Assembly (NCBI GenBank): GCA_964477265.1 | Contig: CAYZDJ010000010.1 | Span: 1-64,000, forward strand | Reading direction: 5' to 3' | Length of the DNA stretch: 64,000 nt | Source: CAIVPM01 sp964477265 | GTDB taxonomy: Bacteria; Bacteroidota; Bacteroidia; Chitinophagales; Chitinophagaceae | The notes under the pieces: model-generated | Seen by the model: the letters and a program-made list of their open reading frames with translations, nothing else | The model's database searches: none | Told to the model about the DNA's origin: nothing | Shown: positions 39,547 to 47,913 of the stretch, piece by piece | How positions within the stretch are numbered: position 1 is the first letter of the stretch | Layout of the letters: every line of letters starts with the position of its first letter | Program-made: the position numbers and the translations under genes

Positions 39547-39655
39547 AATCAAATATAAACGTTAGAAGGTTTGTAAAATAGTATTGCAAAGTAAAGGTTA
39601 AACGTATTTTATTTAAGGTTTTTTACTGGCTTTTAGTTTTGTGGTAAAACATCTT

Positions 39656-39663
39656 TAATTTTG
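39656..39663 (+). promoter_or_regulatory. -7 box of the toxin-antitoxin operon
   Basis: TAATTTTG matches TAnnTTTG, 20 bases before the antitoxin ATG. A TTTG lies 14 bases upstream (39638-39641), shorter than usual. An inverted TTTTAC/GTAAAA pair (39621-39648) encloses the -33 area and might be an operator. Confidence 0.4.
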
Positions 39664-39683
39664 GCTAAATAAAAATATTTTTT

Positions 39684-39872
39684 ATGAGTATTACAGAAAT
39701 GAAATTGCAAGCGTTTGAAGATTTGACAAAACTTAATAAACCAGATGAAATTGAAGAGGTGTATAATTTATTAAAAAAGTTAAATGATAAACATAAGGTT
39801 TATAATTTGAGTCAGCATTTTGATGCAATCAATAACCAATATGGAGATGTATTAAAAAAGTTAGCCCAATGA
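39684..39872 (+). CDS. Putative antitoxin of a Doc-type module
   Basis: This 62-residue, mostly helical protein lies directly before the Doc-family gene, and its TGA overlaps that gene's ATG (ATGA at 39869-39872). Position and overlap are what identify it as the antitoxin. It does not show the Phd/YefM DNA-binding fold. It has a charged helix (about 1-35) and a C-terminal helix with LSQHFDAINNQYGDVLKKLA, which might bind the toxin. Autoregulation is uncertain because no DNA-binding domain is evident. Confidence 0.65.
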   Translation: MSITEMKLQAFEDLTKLNKPDEIEEVYNLLKKLNDKHKVYNLSQHFDAINNQYGDVLKKLAQ

Positions 39873-40246
39873 TTTTAATTGAAGATATTTTAGCATTACA
39901 TTCTAAATCTATAAAGATACATGGCGGTGCTGATGGAGATAGAGATAATGGATTATTGGAAGCAGCGATTGCAAGACCTTTTCAAACCTTTGATAGGGTT
40001 GATTTGTACCCATCTGTCATTGAGAAATCAGCTGCATTAGCAGAAAGTTTAATCATCAATCATCCTTTTATAGATGGAAATAAAAGGACTGGTCATTTAG
40101 CCATGCAAGCACTTTTAATAAGTGAAAATTTAAAATTGATTGCTTCTTCTGATGATATGTACAATTTCATCATCAACATTTCCACAGGCTCTATAAACTT
40201 TGAACAAATTGTTGAATGGTTAAAGAATAACACAATTACTTTATAA
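39869..40246 (+). CDS. Doc/Fic family toxin (death-on-curing)
   Basis: This 125-residue protein has the complete Fic core at residues 65-75: HPFIDGNKRTG, with the catalytic histidine and the phosphate-binding GNKRT. The short length and the lysine in GNKR fit Doc toxins. P1 Doc phosphorylates EF-Tu and stops translation, and the same activity is likely but unproven here. The N-terminal part (IHGGADGDRDNGLLEAAIAR) is typical of the Doc family. It is translated together with the upstream antitoxin. The msrC gene follows only 5 bases later, so read-through is possible. Confidence 0.88.
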   Translation: MILIEDILALHSKSIKIHGGADGDRDNGLLEAAIARPFQTFDRVDLYPSVIEKSAALAESLIINHPFIDGNKRTGHLAMQALLISENLKLIASSDDMYNFIINISTGSINFEQIVEWLKNNTITL

Positions 40247-40251
40247 AATTT

Positions 40252-40725
40252 ATGGCAGAAGATTTATTGATAAACAAAGGCACAAAAGAAGAACAATATC
40301 AATCATTAATTCCTCAGATAAAAGGCTTGCTGCAAGGCGAAGACGATACAATTGCAAACCTTGCAAACATTACTGCTGCACTTAAAGAACAGTTTAACTG
40401 GCTATGGGTTGGTTTTTATATTGTAAAAAATGATGAGCTTGTTTTGGCACCATTTCAAGGGCCTGTTGCCTGCACAAGAATTAAAAAAGGTCGTGGCGTT
40501 TGTGGTAGTGCTTGGCAGCAGCAACAAACCTTAATTGTACCAGATGTAGAAAAATTTCCAGGGCATATTGCCTGCAGTAGTTTAAGTAAAAGCGAAATTG
40601 TAATTCCTGTTTTTGGCAATAATGAAGTTGTTGCAATACTTGATGTTGATAGTATCAACTTAAATGAATTTGACGAAACTGATAAAAAATATTTGGAAGA
40701 AATTGTTCGATTAGTAAGTCTTTAG
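40252..40725 (+). CDS. msrC: Free methionine-(R)-sulfoxide reductase (GAF domain)
   Basis: This 157-residue GAF-domain enzyme reduces free methionine-R-sulfoxide. The three cysteines of the family are present: C74 (GPVACTRI), C84 (GRGVCGSAW) and C108 (FPGHIACSS), in the standard spacing, with the ILDVDSINLNEFDE end. It is cytoplasmic. It starts 5 bases behind the Doc toxin stop codon and so may share that transcript, which would be an odd pairing of a repair enzyme with a toxin module. Confidence 0.94.
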   Translation: MAEDLLINKGTKEEQYQSLIPQIKGLLQGEDDTIANLANITAALKEQFNWLWVGFYIVKNDELVLAPFQGPVACTRIKKGRGVCGSAWQQQQTLIVPDVEKFPGHIACSSLSKSEIVIPVFGNNEVVAILDVDSINLNEFDETDKKYLEEIVRLVSL

Positions 40726-40730
40726 ATTTC

Positions 40731-40758
40731 AGTCTTTGGTCTTTAGCAGCCAAAGACT
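40731..40758. terminator. Hairpin between convergent msrC and yraN
   Basis: AGTCTTTGG (40731-40739) pairs with CCAAAGACT (40750-40758) over a 10-base loop. It touches the yraN stop codon. T runs are weak on both sides, so termination is possible but not certain. Confidence 0.4.
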
Positions 40759-41113
40759 AAAAGAAAACATCTTCAATTAAAAAAATTTCTTCAACTTCTT
40801 TATTGGTAAGGGTTATAGCTACTACGTCAAATTGAATCAAAGTCCACTGTTCATTAATTAACAAATATTCTTCAGCACCTTTTTTCAGTGCATTCATTTT
40901 GGTATTGCTTATACTTTCTTCAGGATAGCCAAATTTTTTATTGGTTCTTGTCTTTACTTCAATAAAATGCAGCTTTTTATTTTTAATGCAAATAATGTCA
41001 ATTTCCCAATGCTTGTGCCTCCAGTTTCTTTCAATAATGGTATAGCCATTTTTCTCTAAGTATTCACAGGCAATAACTTCACCCCTGTTTCCTATGTTAA
41101 TATTTCTGGTCAT
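40757..41113 (-). CDS. yraN: YraN family (UPF0102) endonuclease-like protein
   Basis: This 118-residue protein has the restriction-endonuclease-like fold signature of the family: GNRGEVIACEYLEKNGYTII at the start, then EIDIICIKNKKLHFIEVKTR, which holds the PD-(D/E)XK type residues (D in EIDII, E and K in IEVKT). Members occur in nearly all bacteria; the physiological role is not settled. It is divergent from manA. Confidence 0.9.
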   Translation of the reverse strand: MTRNINIGNRGEVIACEYLEKNGYTIIERNWRHKHWEIDIICIKNKKLHFIEVKTRTNKKFGYPEESISNTKMNALKKGAEEYLLINEQWTLIQFDVVAITLTNKEVEEIFLIEDVFF

Positions 41114-41180
41114 TTGTATTTTTATTTACACAACAATAATTGCAAAAAAATATTCGTGTATTCGTGGCAAATAAATTTAT

Positions 41181-42398
41181 ATGCCAACAAATATCAATAA
41201 TAAAATTTTTAAATTAAAAGGCAAAGTGCAACACTATGCATGGGGTGGAAAAACCTTTATACCAAACCTTGTTCACTTTAATAATATTGAAAATAAACCT
41301 TGTGCAGAATACTGGATGGGTGCTCATCCAAGTGCAAGCTCTACTTTAATTGTTGATGCTAATGAAGCAGCATTAACACAAATTATTGCAGAAAATATGG
41401 ACACTGTTTTAACACCAGATATTATTAAACAATTTGGTGAATTGCCTTACCTATATAAAATTTTAGATGTTAATGAAATGCTTTCAATACAAGTACATCC
41501 AACCAAGGAAGAAGCTGTAAAAGGCTTTGAGCGTGAAGAAGCTGAAGGTATTGCCATTACTGCATCTAACAGGAATTATAAAGACAAAAACCACAAGCCA
41601 GAAGTAATGATTGCATTAGGGGAATTCTGGTTGTTGCATGGCTTTATGCAGCTTGATAAAATTGAAAAAAGATTGAGCGATATTCAAGAGTTTAATGTGT
41701 TTTTGCCATTATTTAGAAGTGAAGGTTTAAAGGCTTTGTATAAAATGATAATGGAATTAACCCAGCATGAAGTGGATGCTATTTTGGTAAATTTAATTAA
41801 AAAAGAGTTGTATCATAAACAACATGGAATGCTTGATAAATCTATGCCTGGCTGGTGGGCTTGTAAATTGCTTAACGCAAATGATGAAATAAAAAATATT
41901 GACAGAGGTGTGTTTTCAATTTACTTATTTAACATAGTTGGCTTGCAAAAAGGTGAAGGAATTTTTCAGGCAGCAGGTGTGCCACACGCTTACCTTGAAG
42001 GACAAAATGTAGAGTTGATGGCAAATAGTGATAATGTATTGCGTGGTGGTTTGACACCAAAACATATTGATGTGCCAGAGCTGATGAAGCATACTTTATT
42101 TGAACCTATTGTGCCAAATATTTTAAAAGGAGATACTGTTGGCAGCAATGAAAAAAATTACAAATGCCCTGTTCCAGATTTTGACATTAGCAAAATAGAA
42201 CTCAATGCTGATAATAGTTACAAGGCTTTATCAACCTCACCAGAAATACATATTGTAATTGATGGCGACTGTATTGTAAATGGAAAAAATGTGAATATGA
42301 GTGTAAAAAGTGGTGAAGCTTTTATGGTTTTTCCAAATGAAAATTACAGCATTACTTCAAGTGGACATTGCGAACTTTATAAAGCTTATGTTGGTTAA
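41181..42398 (+). CDS. manA: Class I mannose-6-phosphate isomerase
   Basis: This 405-residue, zinc-dependent cupin enzyme interconverts fructose-6-P and mannose-6-P, feeding GDP-mannose for surface polysaccharides. Typical segments are HYAWGGKTFIP near the start, EYWMGAHPSASS, LSIQVHPTKEEA (metal ligands), NYKDKNHKPEVMIALGEFW, and QAAGVPHAYLEGQNVELMAN with the active-site Arg in DNVLRGGLTPKH. Length is normal. It stands alone with the small secreted gene following 40 bases later. Confidence 0.94.
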   Translation: MPTNINNKIFKLKGKVQHYAWGGKTFIPNLVHFNNIENKPCAEYWMGAHPSASSTLIVDANEAALTQIIAENMDTVLTPDIIKQFGELPYLYKILDVNEMLSIQVHPTKEEAVKGFEREEAEGIAITASNRNYKDKNHKPEVMIALGEFWLLHGFMQLDKIEKRLSDIQEFNVFLPLFRSEGLKALYKMIMELTQHEVDAILVNLIKKELYHKQHGMLDKSMPGWWACKLLNANDEIKNIDRGVFSIYLFNIVGLQKGEGIFQAAGVPHAYLEGQNVELMANSDNVLRGGLTPKHIDVPELMKHTLFEPIVPNILKGDTVGSNEKNYKCPVPDFDISKIELNADNSYKALSTSPEIHIVIDGDCIVNGKNVNMSVKSGEAFMVFPNENYSITSSGHCELYKAYVG

Positions 42399-42438
42399 AA
42401 ATATTTGGAACCATTATTGTTTCATTTCAAAAAACATT

Positions 42439-42852
42439 ATGAAAAAAATAATCTTAATACTTTTTTTATTGCCATCAATTTTATTTGCCCAAAAGCAAAA
42501 TACCTGGCAATTGCTACTTAACAATAAGGTTGTTTTAAATGGTAAAATTGGCGAGATTAAAGACTATACTGTAGATAATAAAACAAAATCCATTAAAGTA
42601 AAATTAAATGCAGAAGTAACAAAAAAATGGAACGTAAGCTTTATTGTAATGGATACTAACAAGATTGAAATATGCAGAAAAAAAATAACTGTAAATGACA
42701 ATATTTTTTCCATTGCCAAAAAAAATTTTTTGAATAAGGATAACAAAAAACAGGATTTAATTGTTTATACAATACGAATACCAAGTGACAAAAAAACTGC
42801 AATGCTGGTAAAAGTTGCACCACAACCTTTGGTTAAATTATCTTTGCAATAG
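42439..42852 (+). CDS. Small secreted protein of unknown function
   Basis: I do not recognise this protein. The start at 42439 gives a clean signal peptide (MKKIILILFLLPSILFAQ) and a mature part of about 120 residues, lysine-rich, with beta-strand patterns (NNKVVLNGKIGEIKDY, KSIKVKLNAEVTKKWNVSF, DLIVYTIRIP). An upstream frame would run into manA and lose the signal peptide. It follows manA by 40 bases and may be co-transcribed. The expected place is the periplasm or outside. Confidence 0.65.
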   Translation: MKKIILILFLLPSILFAQKQNTWQLLLNNKVVLNGKIGEIKDYTVDNKTKSIKVKLNAEVTKKWNVSFIVMDTNKIEICRKKITVNDNIFSIAKKNFLNKDNKKQDLIVYTIRIPSDKKTAMLVKVAPQPLVKLSLQ

Positions 42853-42984
42853 GTATATACAATCACTCAAAATTATTATAGATTTTTTTCTCGCAGACAG
42901 CACAGATAATACAGAAAATATCTGTGATATTAGCGTTATCTGTGAGAGATTAATTAAATTTAATTCTTTCAGGAAAAAGATTTA

Positions 42985-44079
42985 ATGAAGATGTTGCAAC
43001 TGCAAAATATCGGTCTTACACAGTTTAGAAACCATGTTTCAAAGCAATATATTTTTACAAAAAATATTGTTGGTATTTGTGGTGCAAATGGAACAGGCAA
43101 AACCAATTTACTTGATGCCATATATTATTTAAGCTTTTGCAAAAGTTACTTTAACAGAACAGATTCAAGCAATGCAACACATAGCCATCAAGGGTTTAGG
43201 CTTGAGGGTAATTTTGTGTTAAACAATACCAACAATAATGCTACCTGCATTGTGAGAGAAAATAATAAGAAAGAATTTTACTTTAACAACGAGGAATATA
43301 AAAAACTGTCTCAACACATTGGTCAGCTACCTTGTGTAATAATTGCACCAGATGATGTTGAATTAATTACAGGTGCAAGCGAGTTGAGAAGAAGGTTTAT
43401 TGATGTAATATTGTCTCAAACCAATTACAATTATTTACAGCATTTAATTGATTATAATAATATACTTCAGCAACGCAATAGCTTATTAAAGCAACAAGCC
43501 ATTACTGGTAACATTGATGATGTTTTGTTTAATATTTTAACACAACAATTAGCAGCAAAAGGCAATATTATTTTTAAAGAGCGACAAGAGTTTTTAGAAA
43601 CTTTTTTACCAAAGGTTATTGCCAATTATAAAACAATAGCCAATACTGCTGATGAAATAATATGCAACTATCAATCTCAATTATTCAATAAAATCTTTAG
43701 CGATTTGTTGCAACAAAGTTTACAAACAGATTTTGCTGTACAACGCACCACTATTGGCATTCATAAAGATGATATTGAGTTTTTAATGCATGACATCAAA
43801 TTTAAAACTGAAGCATCGCAAGGACAAAGAAAAAGTTTATTGTTTGCATTAAAGCTAAGTGAATGGCAAACTTTACAAGAACATAAAGGCTTCTACCCTA
43901 TTTTATTGTTGGATGATGTTTTTGAGAAATTAGATACTGACAGGATGAACAATTTACTGCATATTGTAAGCAACAAAAACAATTGCCAGGTTTTTATTAC
44001 AGATACACATAAAGAAAGACTGGAACTGCAATTAAAAAACTTGAATACAGATTTTGAAGTTATTGAATTGCATTCATAA
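42985..44079 (+). CDS. recF: DNA repair protein RecF
   Basis: This 364-residue SMC-like ATPase loads RecA onto gapped DNA with RecO and RecR. It shows LTQFRNHVSKQYIF at the start, Walker A at about 33-40 (GANGTGKT), the signature SQGQRKSLLFALKLSEW, Walker B (PILLLDDVFEKLD) and a D-loop-like stretch (VFITDTHKERL). Length is standard. It is a stand-alone gene, not in a dnaA-dnaN cluster. Confidence 0.96.
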   Translation: MKMLQLQNIGLTQFRNHVSKQYIFTKNIVGICGANGTGKTNLLDAIYYLSFCKSYFNRTDSSNATHSHQGFRLEGNFVLNNTNNNATCIVRENNKKEFYFNNEEYKKLSQHIGQLPCVIIAPDDVELITGASELRRRFIDVILSQTNYNYLQHLIDYNNILQQRNSLLKQQAITGNIDDVLFNILTQQLAAKGNIIFKERQEFLETFLPKVIANYKTIANTADEIICNYQSQLFNKIFSDLLQQSLQTDFAVQRTTIGIHKDDIEFLMHDIKFKTEASQGQRKSLLFALKLSEWQTLQEHKGFYPILLLDDVFEKLDTDRMNNLLHIVSNKNNCQVFITDTHKERLELQLKNLNTDFEVIELHS

Positions 44080-44161
44080 CCAACAAGCATATTATTTTAA
44101 ATGAAAAAAAATAATGTAAAAACATTGAGTTACATTTACAAACTCTGATAAAATAACAATA

Positions 44162-45169
44162 ATGCAAAATATCTATACAAATGAGGTGGCTAAGAATATG
44201 GAAGTGATTGGAATGCTTGAGCAATTTGTAGGCGAAACCGTAGATAAAGATTTATTAGACCCTGATGATTGCTGGCAACCAACAGATTTTTTGCCTGATA
44301 TGACACAAGATGATGCTTTGGATGAAGTAAAAAAATTAAGGGAAAGAACAGCTTGCATTCCTGATAGTATTATTTGTTCTTTAATTGGCAACATGATTAC
44401 CGAAGAGGCTTTGCCAAGCTATCAAACTTATTTTAATTTATTGGTAAATGAAGATAGGGATTTAACAAGCACAAATGGTTGGGTGCGTTGGAGCAGAGCG
44501 TGGACTGCAGAGGAAAACAGGCATGGTGATTTGTTAAATAAATATTTATATCTTTCAGGAAGATGTGATATGACTACTGTAGAACAAACCATTCACAGAC
44601 TTATTTATAATGGTTTTGATGCAGGTGCAAATGGCGATCCTTATCAGGCTATTGTTTACACTTCATTTCAGGAAAGGGCTACAAAAATTTCTCACGTAAA
44701 TACAGGTAAACTTGCAGATAAAGCTGGTGACAATAGCTTATCAAGAATTTGCAAGCAAATTGCTGGCGATGAGGCAAGGCATGAGAAAGCTTACAAATCT
44801 TTTATGTCAAGGGTGTTTGAAATTGACCCAAACGGTGCCATAAAATCTTTTGAAACATTGATGCGTAAACAAATTGTAATGCCAATTGCTTTAATGGCAG
44901 ATGGTAATAAAAACCCAAACATATTTGTTGACTTTTCTGCCATTACCCAAAAGATTGGTGTTTACACAACCTGGGATTATGCCAATATTATTGACCATCT
45001 TGTAAAACTTTGGAACATAGAACACCTCACAGACCTGAAAGATGGTGCAGCAAAGGCACAAGAATATTTATGCAAATTATCTGAAAGATACAAACGAATT
45101 GCAGATAGAATGAAAGTGCCTGATGAAATTAATTTATCGTGGCTTAATAAAGGAAAGACTGTATTGTAA
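44162..45169 (+). CDS. Acyl-ACP desaturase (soluble diiron)
   Basis: This 335-residue protein resembles plastid stearoyl-ACP desaturase. It has the two diiron motifs EENRHG (residues 117-122) and DEARHE (203-208), separated by the standard helices. It introduces a double bond into acyl-ACP with O2 and ferredoxin, for membrane fluidity. The N-terminal part (about 30-70: DDCWQPTDFLPDM) is typical. No ferredoxin gene is near. A large-loop hairpin lies after the stop codon. Confidence 0.93.
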   Translation: MQNIYTNEVAKNMEVIGMLEQFVGETVDKDLLDPDDCWQPTDFLPDMTQDDALDEVKKLRERTACIPDSIICSLIGNMITEEALPSYQTYFNLLVNEDRDLTSTNGWVRWSRAWTAEENRHGDLLNKYLYLSGRCDMTTVEQTIHRLIYNGFDAGANGDPYQAIVYTSFQERATKISHVNTGKLADKAGDNSLSRICKQIAGDEARHEKAYKSFMSRVFEIDPNGAIKSFETLMRKQIVMPIALMADGNKNPNIFVDFSAITQKIGVYTTWDYANIIDHLVKLWNIEHLTDLKDGAAKAQEYLCKLSERYKRIADRMKVPDEINLSWLNKGKTVL

Positions 45170-45193
45170 TAAAAAATAACAACAACGAATTTA

Positions 45194-45258
45194 TCTGGCT
45201 ACAGCAACAATTATTTTGTAATTATTCCTTCAATAACCTATTCTTCAAAGTAGCCAGA
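45194..45258 (+). terminator. Possible large-loop terminator after the desaturase gene
   Basis: TCTGGCTAC (45194-45202) pairs with GTAGCCAGA (45250-45258), 9 bp, followed by an AT-rich run with six T. The 47-base loop is long for a classical terminator. Confidence 0.4.
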
Positions 45259-45336
45259 ATATTATTTTTTAGCTTATGCCAACATAAATTTTACTGGCAA
45301 ACAACTTACCCCCTATTTTTAAAAAAAATTTAACTG

Positions 45337-46455
45337 TTGAGTCATCTACACGAACGCGAGGAAAAAATTTGCTTAAACTGCAACGCTGCTATTTATGGCA
45401 GATATTGCCATGTATGCGGACAAGAAAATATTGAACCAAAAGAAAGCTTCTGGCATTTGGCATCTCATTTTATTGCAGATTTATTTCATTACGATGGCAA
45501 GTTTTTGAAGACTATAAAATATCTTTTGTTTAGGCCTGGTTTTCTGGCAAAAGAACATTTGCGTGGCAGACGTGCAGATTATTTGCACCCTATAAGGCTA
45601 TATATTTTTGTAAGTGCATTTTTCTTTTTAATTGTTTTTGGATTTTATACAAAGCATAAAGCATCTCATTTTGAAGATAAAACAAGTGAACATTACATTA
45701 AAATAACTCAGGACTTAAAAGAAGACAAAGCAGCTAAAGTAGCATTGTTGTCAAGCAAGGATAATACTGTTATCAATAAAGAACGCATACAAAATAAAAT
45801 AATATGGATTGATTCTGCAATTGTGCTTTTGCAAAAAGATACAACAGCAAAAGAGCAAGCTTTATTATATGCTGAATATGGCAATGAATGGCAAGAATAT
45901 TACTGGCAAAAGCGAATGACTAAACAAACGTATTTAGACTCACAAAATAAATTACCACTAGAAAAACGTGATGGTTTTTTTAAGAAGAAAGAACATCTGG
46001 TAAATATTGCTATTGAAGAAAAAGCAAAGCAGCAAAACATTACATCAGGAGAGGCTATACTTGATATGCTTTTGCACAATATACCAAAAGGCTTATTTAT
46101 TAGCTTACCAGTTTATGCCTTAATACTTTTTATAATTTATTATCGTAATAAAAAATACACGTATGTAAGCCATCTTATTTTCTCTATTCATTTGTTCTGT
46201 TTTACCTTTTTATTAATATTAAGCAGCATGTGGTTTAACAGTTTATTTACTGTTTTGCACATAAAACTTAATAATTATATAAGTTTGGTTGCTTTTATAA
46301 TAGCCATGCTATATACCTATAAAGGATTACGCAATTTTTATGAACAGCGAAGAGCCAAAACGATTGCTAAATTTTTAATACTATCTTTTTCATGCATATT
46401 AATAGCATTGCTTGTTTTTACAATTGCATTTTCAATATCAGCATTAACTGCATAA
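45337..46455 (+). CDS. DUF3667 membrane protein with N-terminal zinc ribbon
   Basis: The frame opens with TTG at 45337; no ATG precedes the zinc ribbon, so TTG is taken as start. Residues 12-27 hold four cysteines as CLNC and CHVC (C12, C15, C24, C27). DUF3667 follows (FWHLASHFIADLFHYDGKFL, LFRPGFLAKEHLRGRRADYL). A membrane helix lies near 87-105, a charged loop from about 110-240, then four helices to the end. The family is frequent in Bacteroidota; function is unknown. A CCCCCTATTTTTA element lies 16 bases before the start. Confidence 0.82.
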   Translation: MSHLHEREEKICLNCNAAIYGRYCHVCGQENIEPKESFWHLASHFIADLFHYDGKFLKTIKYLLFRPGFLAKEHLRGRRADYLHPIRLYIFVSAFFFLIVFGFYTKHKASHFEDKTSEHYIKITQDLKEDKAAKVALLSSKDNTVINKERIQNKIIWIDSAIVLLQKDTTAKEQALLYAEYGNEWQEYYWQKRMTKQTYLDSQNKLPLEKRDGFFKKKEHLVNIAIEEKAKQQNITSGEAILDMLLHNIPKGLFISLPVYALILFIIYYRNKKYTYVSHLIFSIHLFCFTFLLILSSMWFNSLFTVLHIKLNNYISLVAFIIAMLYTYKGLRNFYEQRRAKTIAKFLILSFSCILIALLVFTIAFSISALTA

Positions 46456-46558
46456 AAGCAACTTTTATTTCACCATTTTTTAATATAAAACTTTATTTCC
46501 TAATTACCTCAAATACACTTTTAACAACAATTTACTTTAATTTGTAGCAAATACTAAT

Positions 46559-47899
46559 ATGAAAACAAAATACTTTACACTACTATTTTTATTGGGATTA
46601 TTCAGCAATGCAATTTCGCAGAACATTAAAGAATCTGCCATTGAATACATCATATCTAAATTGCCATTAACGCCATTGCCTGCATCTGTAAAAAATTATC
46701 AGGTTACAATAGTTGCAGCCTATGAAGAGAAAAATAAAAAGCTACAGGATGAATATGAAGCAGACAAAAAAAAGGCAGAAGATGAATATGTAGCTGCCAT
46801 AAAAAAGTTTAAGGATGACAGCCTTGCTGCTGAAAAACAATATCCATTGGATGTGATTACATACAAAAAAAATGTAGAAGAGGCTGAGAAAAAGTATAAT
46901 GCCGAAATGGAAGAGTATAAAAAGAAAAGCTTGGGCAGTAAAGTTGTTGAAAAAGTGTTTCTTAACCAGAACGATAAACCAGTAAAACACTTACCCAGCG
47001 AGCCTTACAAAAGATTGCCATCTTATCCTTACAAAAGGATTGTAGAAAAGCCATATCTACAAAAGACTTATGATTTACCAACCATGGCATCAACTTATAT
47101 TCACTTAAACAATTTAGAAAACAATGCAGCCAATGCCATAAAAATTATTGTAACCATTTATGGCTACGACTTTACCAATCCACGTATTTTAAGTGAGCAA
47201 AGAAATGTGGCAAGCTATGGTACAGGCAGTGGCGTGCAAGGTGGCTCACAAATTTATTACCATTCAGAATATTCATATCGCCATCCAATGGCTGTAAAAG
47301 TTATTATGCCTGATGGAAAAGAAATTTTGAACCACACGCCACCACAATTAAATATGTATAAAATTGCTTCTTCGCAAAACAGCACAGCTGCTCCAAGCCT
47401 TAACACAGAAATTATTGTAAAAACAACCGAAGAAAAAATTTTTCAGGAGGGCTTGCAGTTTATTAATAATTATTTGAACGATAAATTTGGAATAGCTAAA
47501 GAAAAAAGAAAAACAGAATTGTTTTATATTAAAAAAGGTGGCGATGAATATGCAGATTTAACCAATGCCTTTAATACTGCATCAAGTGCATTAACCATGC
47601 TTGAAAATGATGAAGCAACAGCCAAAACACAATTGCAGCAAGCAACAGACCTTTGGAGCACTGCATTAAAGGAATCGAACCCAGGCGATAAAAAAGCAAG
47701 GATTGATAAAGATGTAACCATTGCTATTTGCTTTAATTTATTAGAGATGAATTTGGTTTTACGCAACCATGCTGCAGGCATGGCAATTCTTCAAAAGCTT
47801 AACACGCTTGATTTATCTAATAAGGAAAGGATGAAAAAGGCACAGTACGAAATGGACTTTGCCGATTTAAAAAAACGTTTAAACATTAACAACAACTAA
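46559..47899 (+). CDS. Secreted coiled-coil protein of unknown function
   Basis: I do not recognise a named family. It is 446 residues long, with a signal peptide (MKTKYFTLLFLLGLFSNAIS, then Q). A highly charged coiled-coil stretch follows (about 55-125, with EYEADKKKAEDEYVAAIKKF), then a proline-tyrosine rich linker (about 140-175), a beta-rich middle and a helical, TPR-like end (about 330-446). It lies 14 bases before another exported protein, so the two form a likely operon. Periplasmic or surface location is expected. Confidence 0.7.
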   Translation: MKTKYFTLLFLLGLFSNAISQNIKESAIEYIISKLPLTPLPASVKNYQVTIVAAYEEKNKKLQDEYEADKKKAEDEYVAAIKKFKDDSLAAEKQYPLDVITYKKNVEEAEKKYNAEMEEYKKKSLGSKVVEKVFLNQNDKPVKHLPSEPYKRLPSYPYKRIVEKPYLQKTYDLPTMASTYIHLNNLENNAANAIKIIVTIYGYDFTNPRILSEQRNVASYGTGSGVQGGSQIYYHSEYSYRHPMAVKVIMPDGKEILNHTPPQLNMYKIASSQNSTAAPSLNTEIIVKTTEEKIFQEGLQFINNYLNDKFGIAKEKRKTELFYIKKGGDEYADLTNAFNTASSALTMLENDEATAKTQLQQATDLWSTALKESNPGDKKARIDKDVTIAICFNLLEMNLVLRNHAAGMAILQKLNTLDLSNKERMKKAQYEMDFADLKKRLNINNN

Positions 47900-47913
47900 T
47901 ACAAAACAAATAC

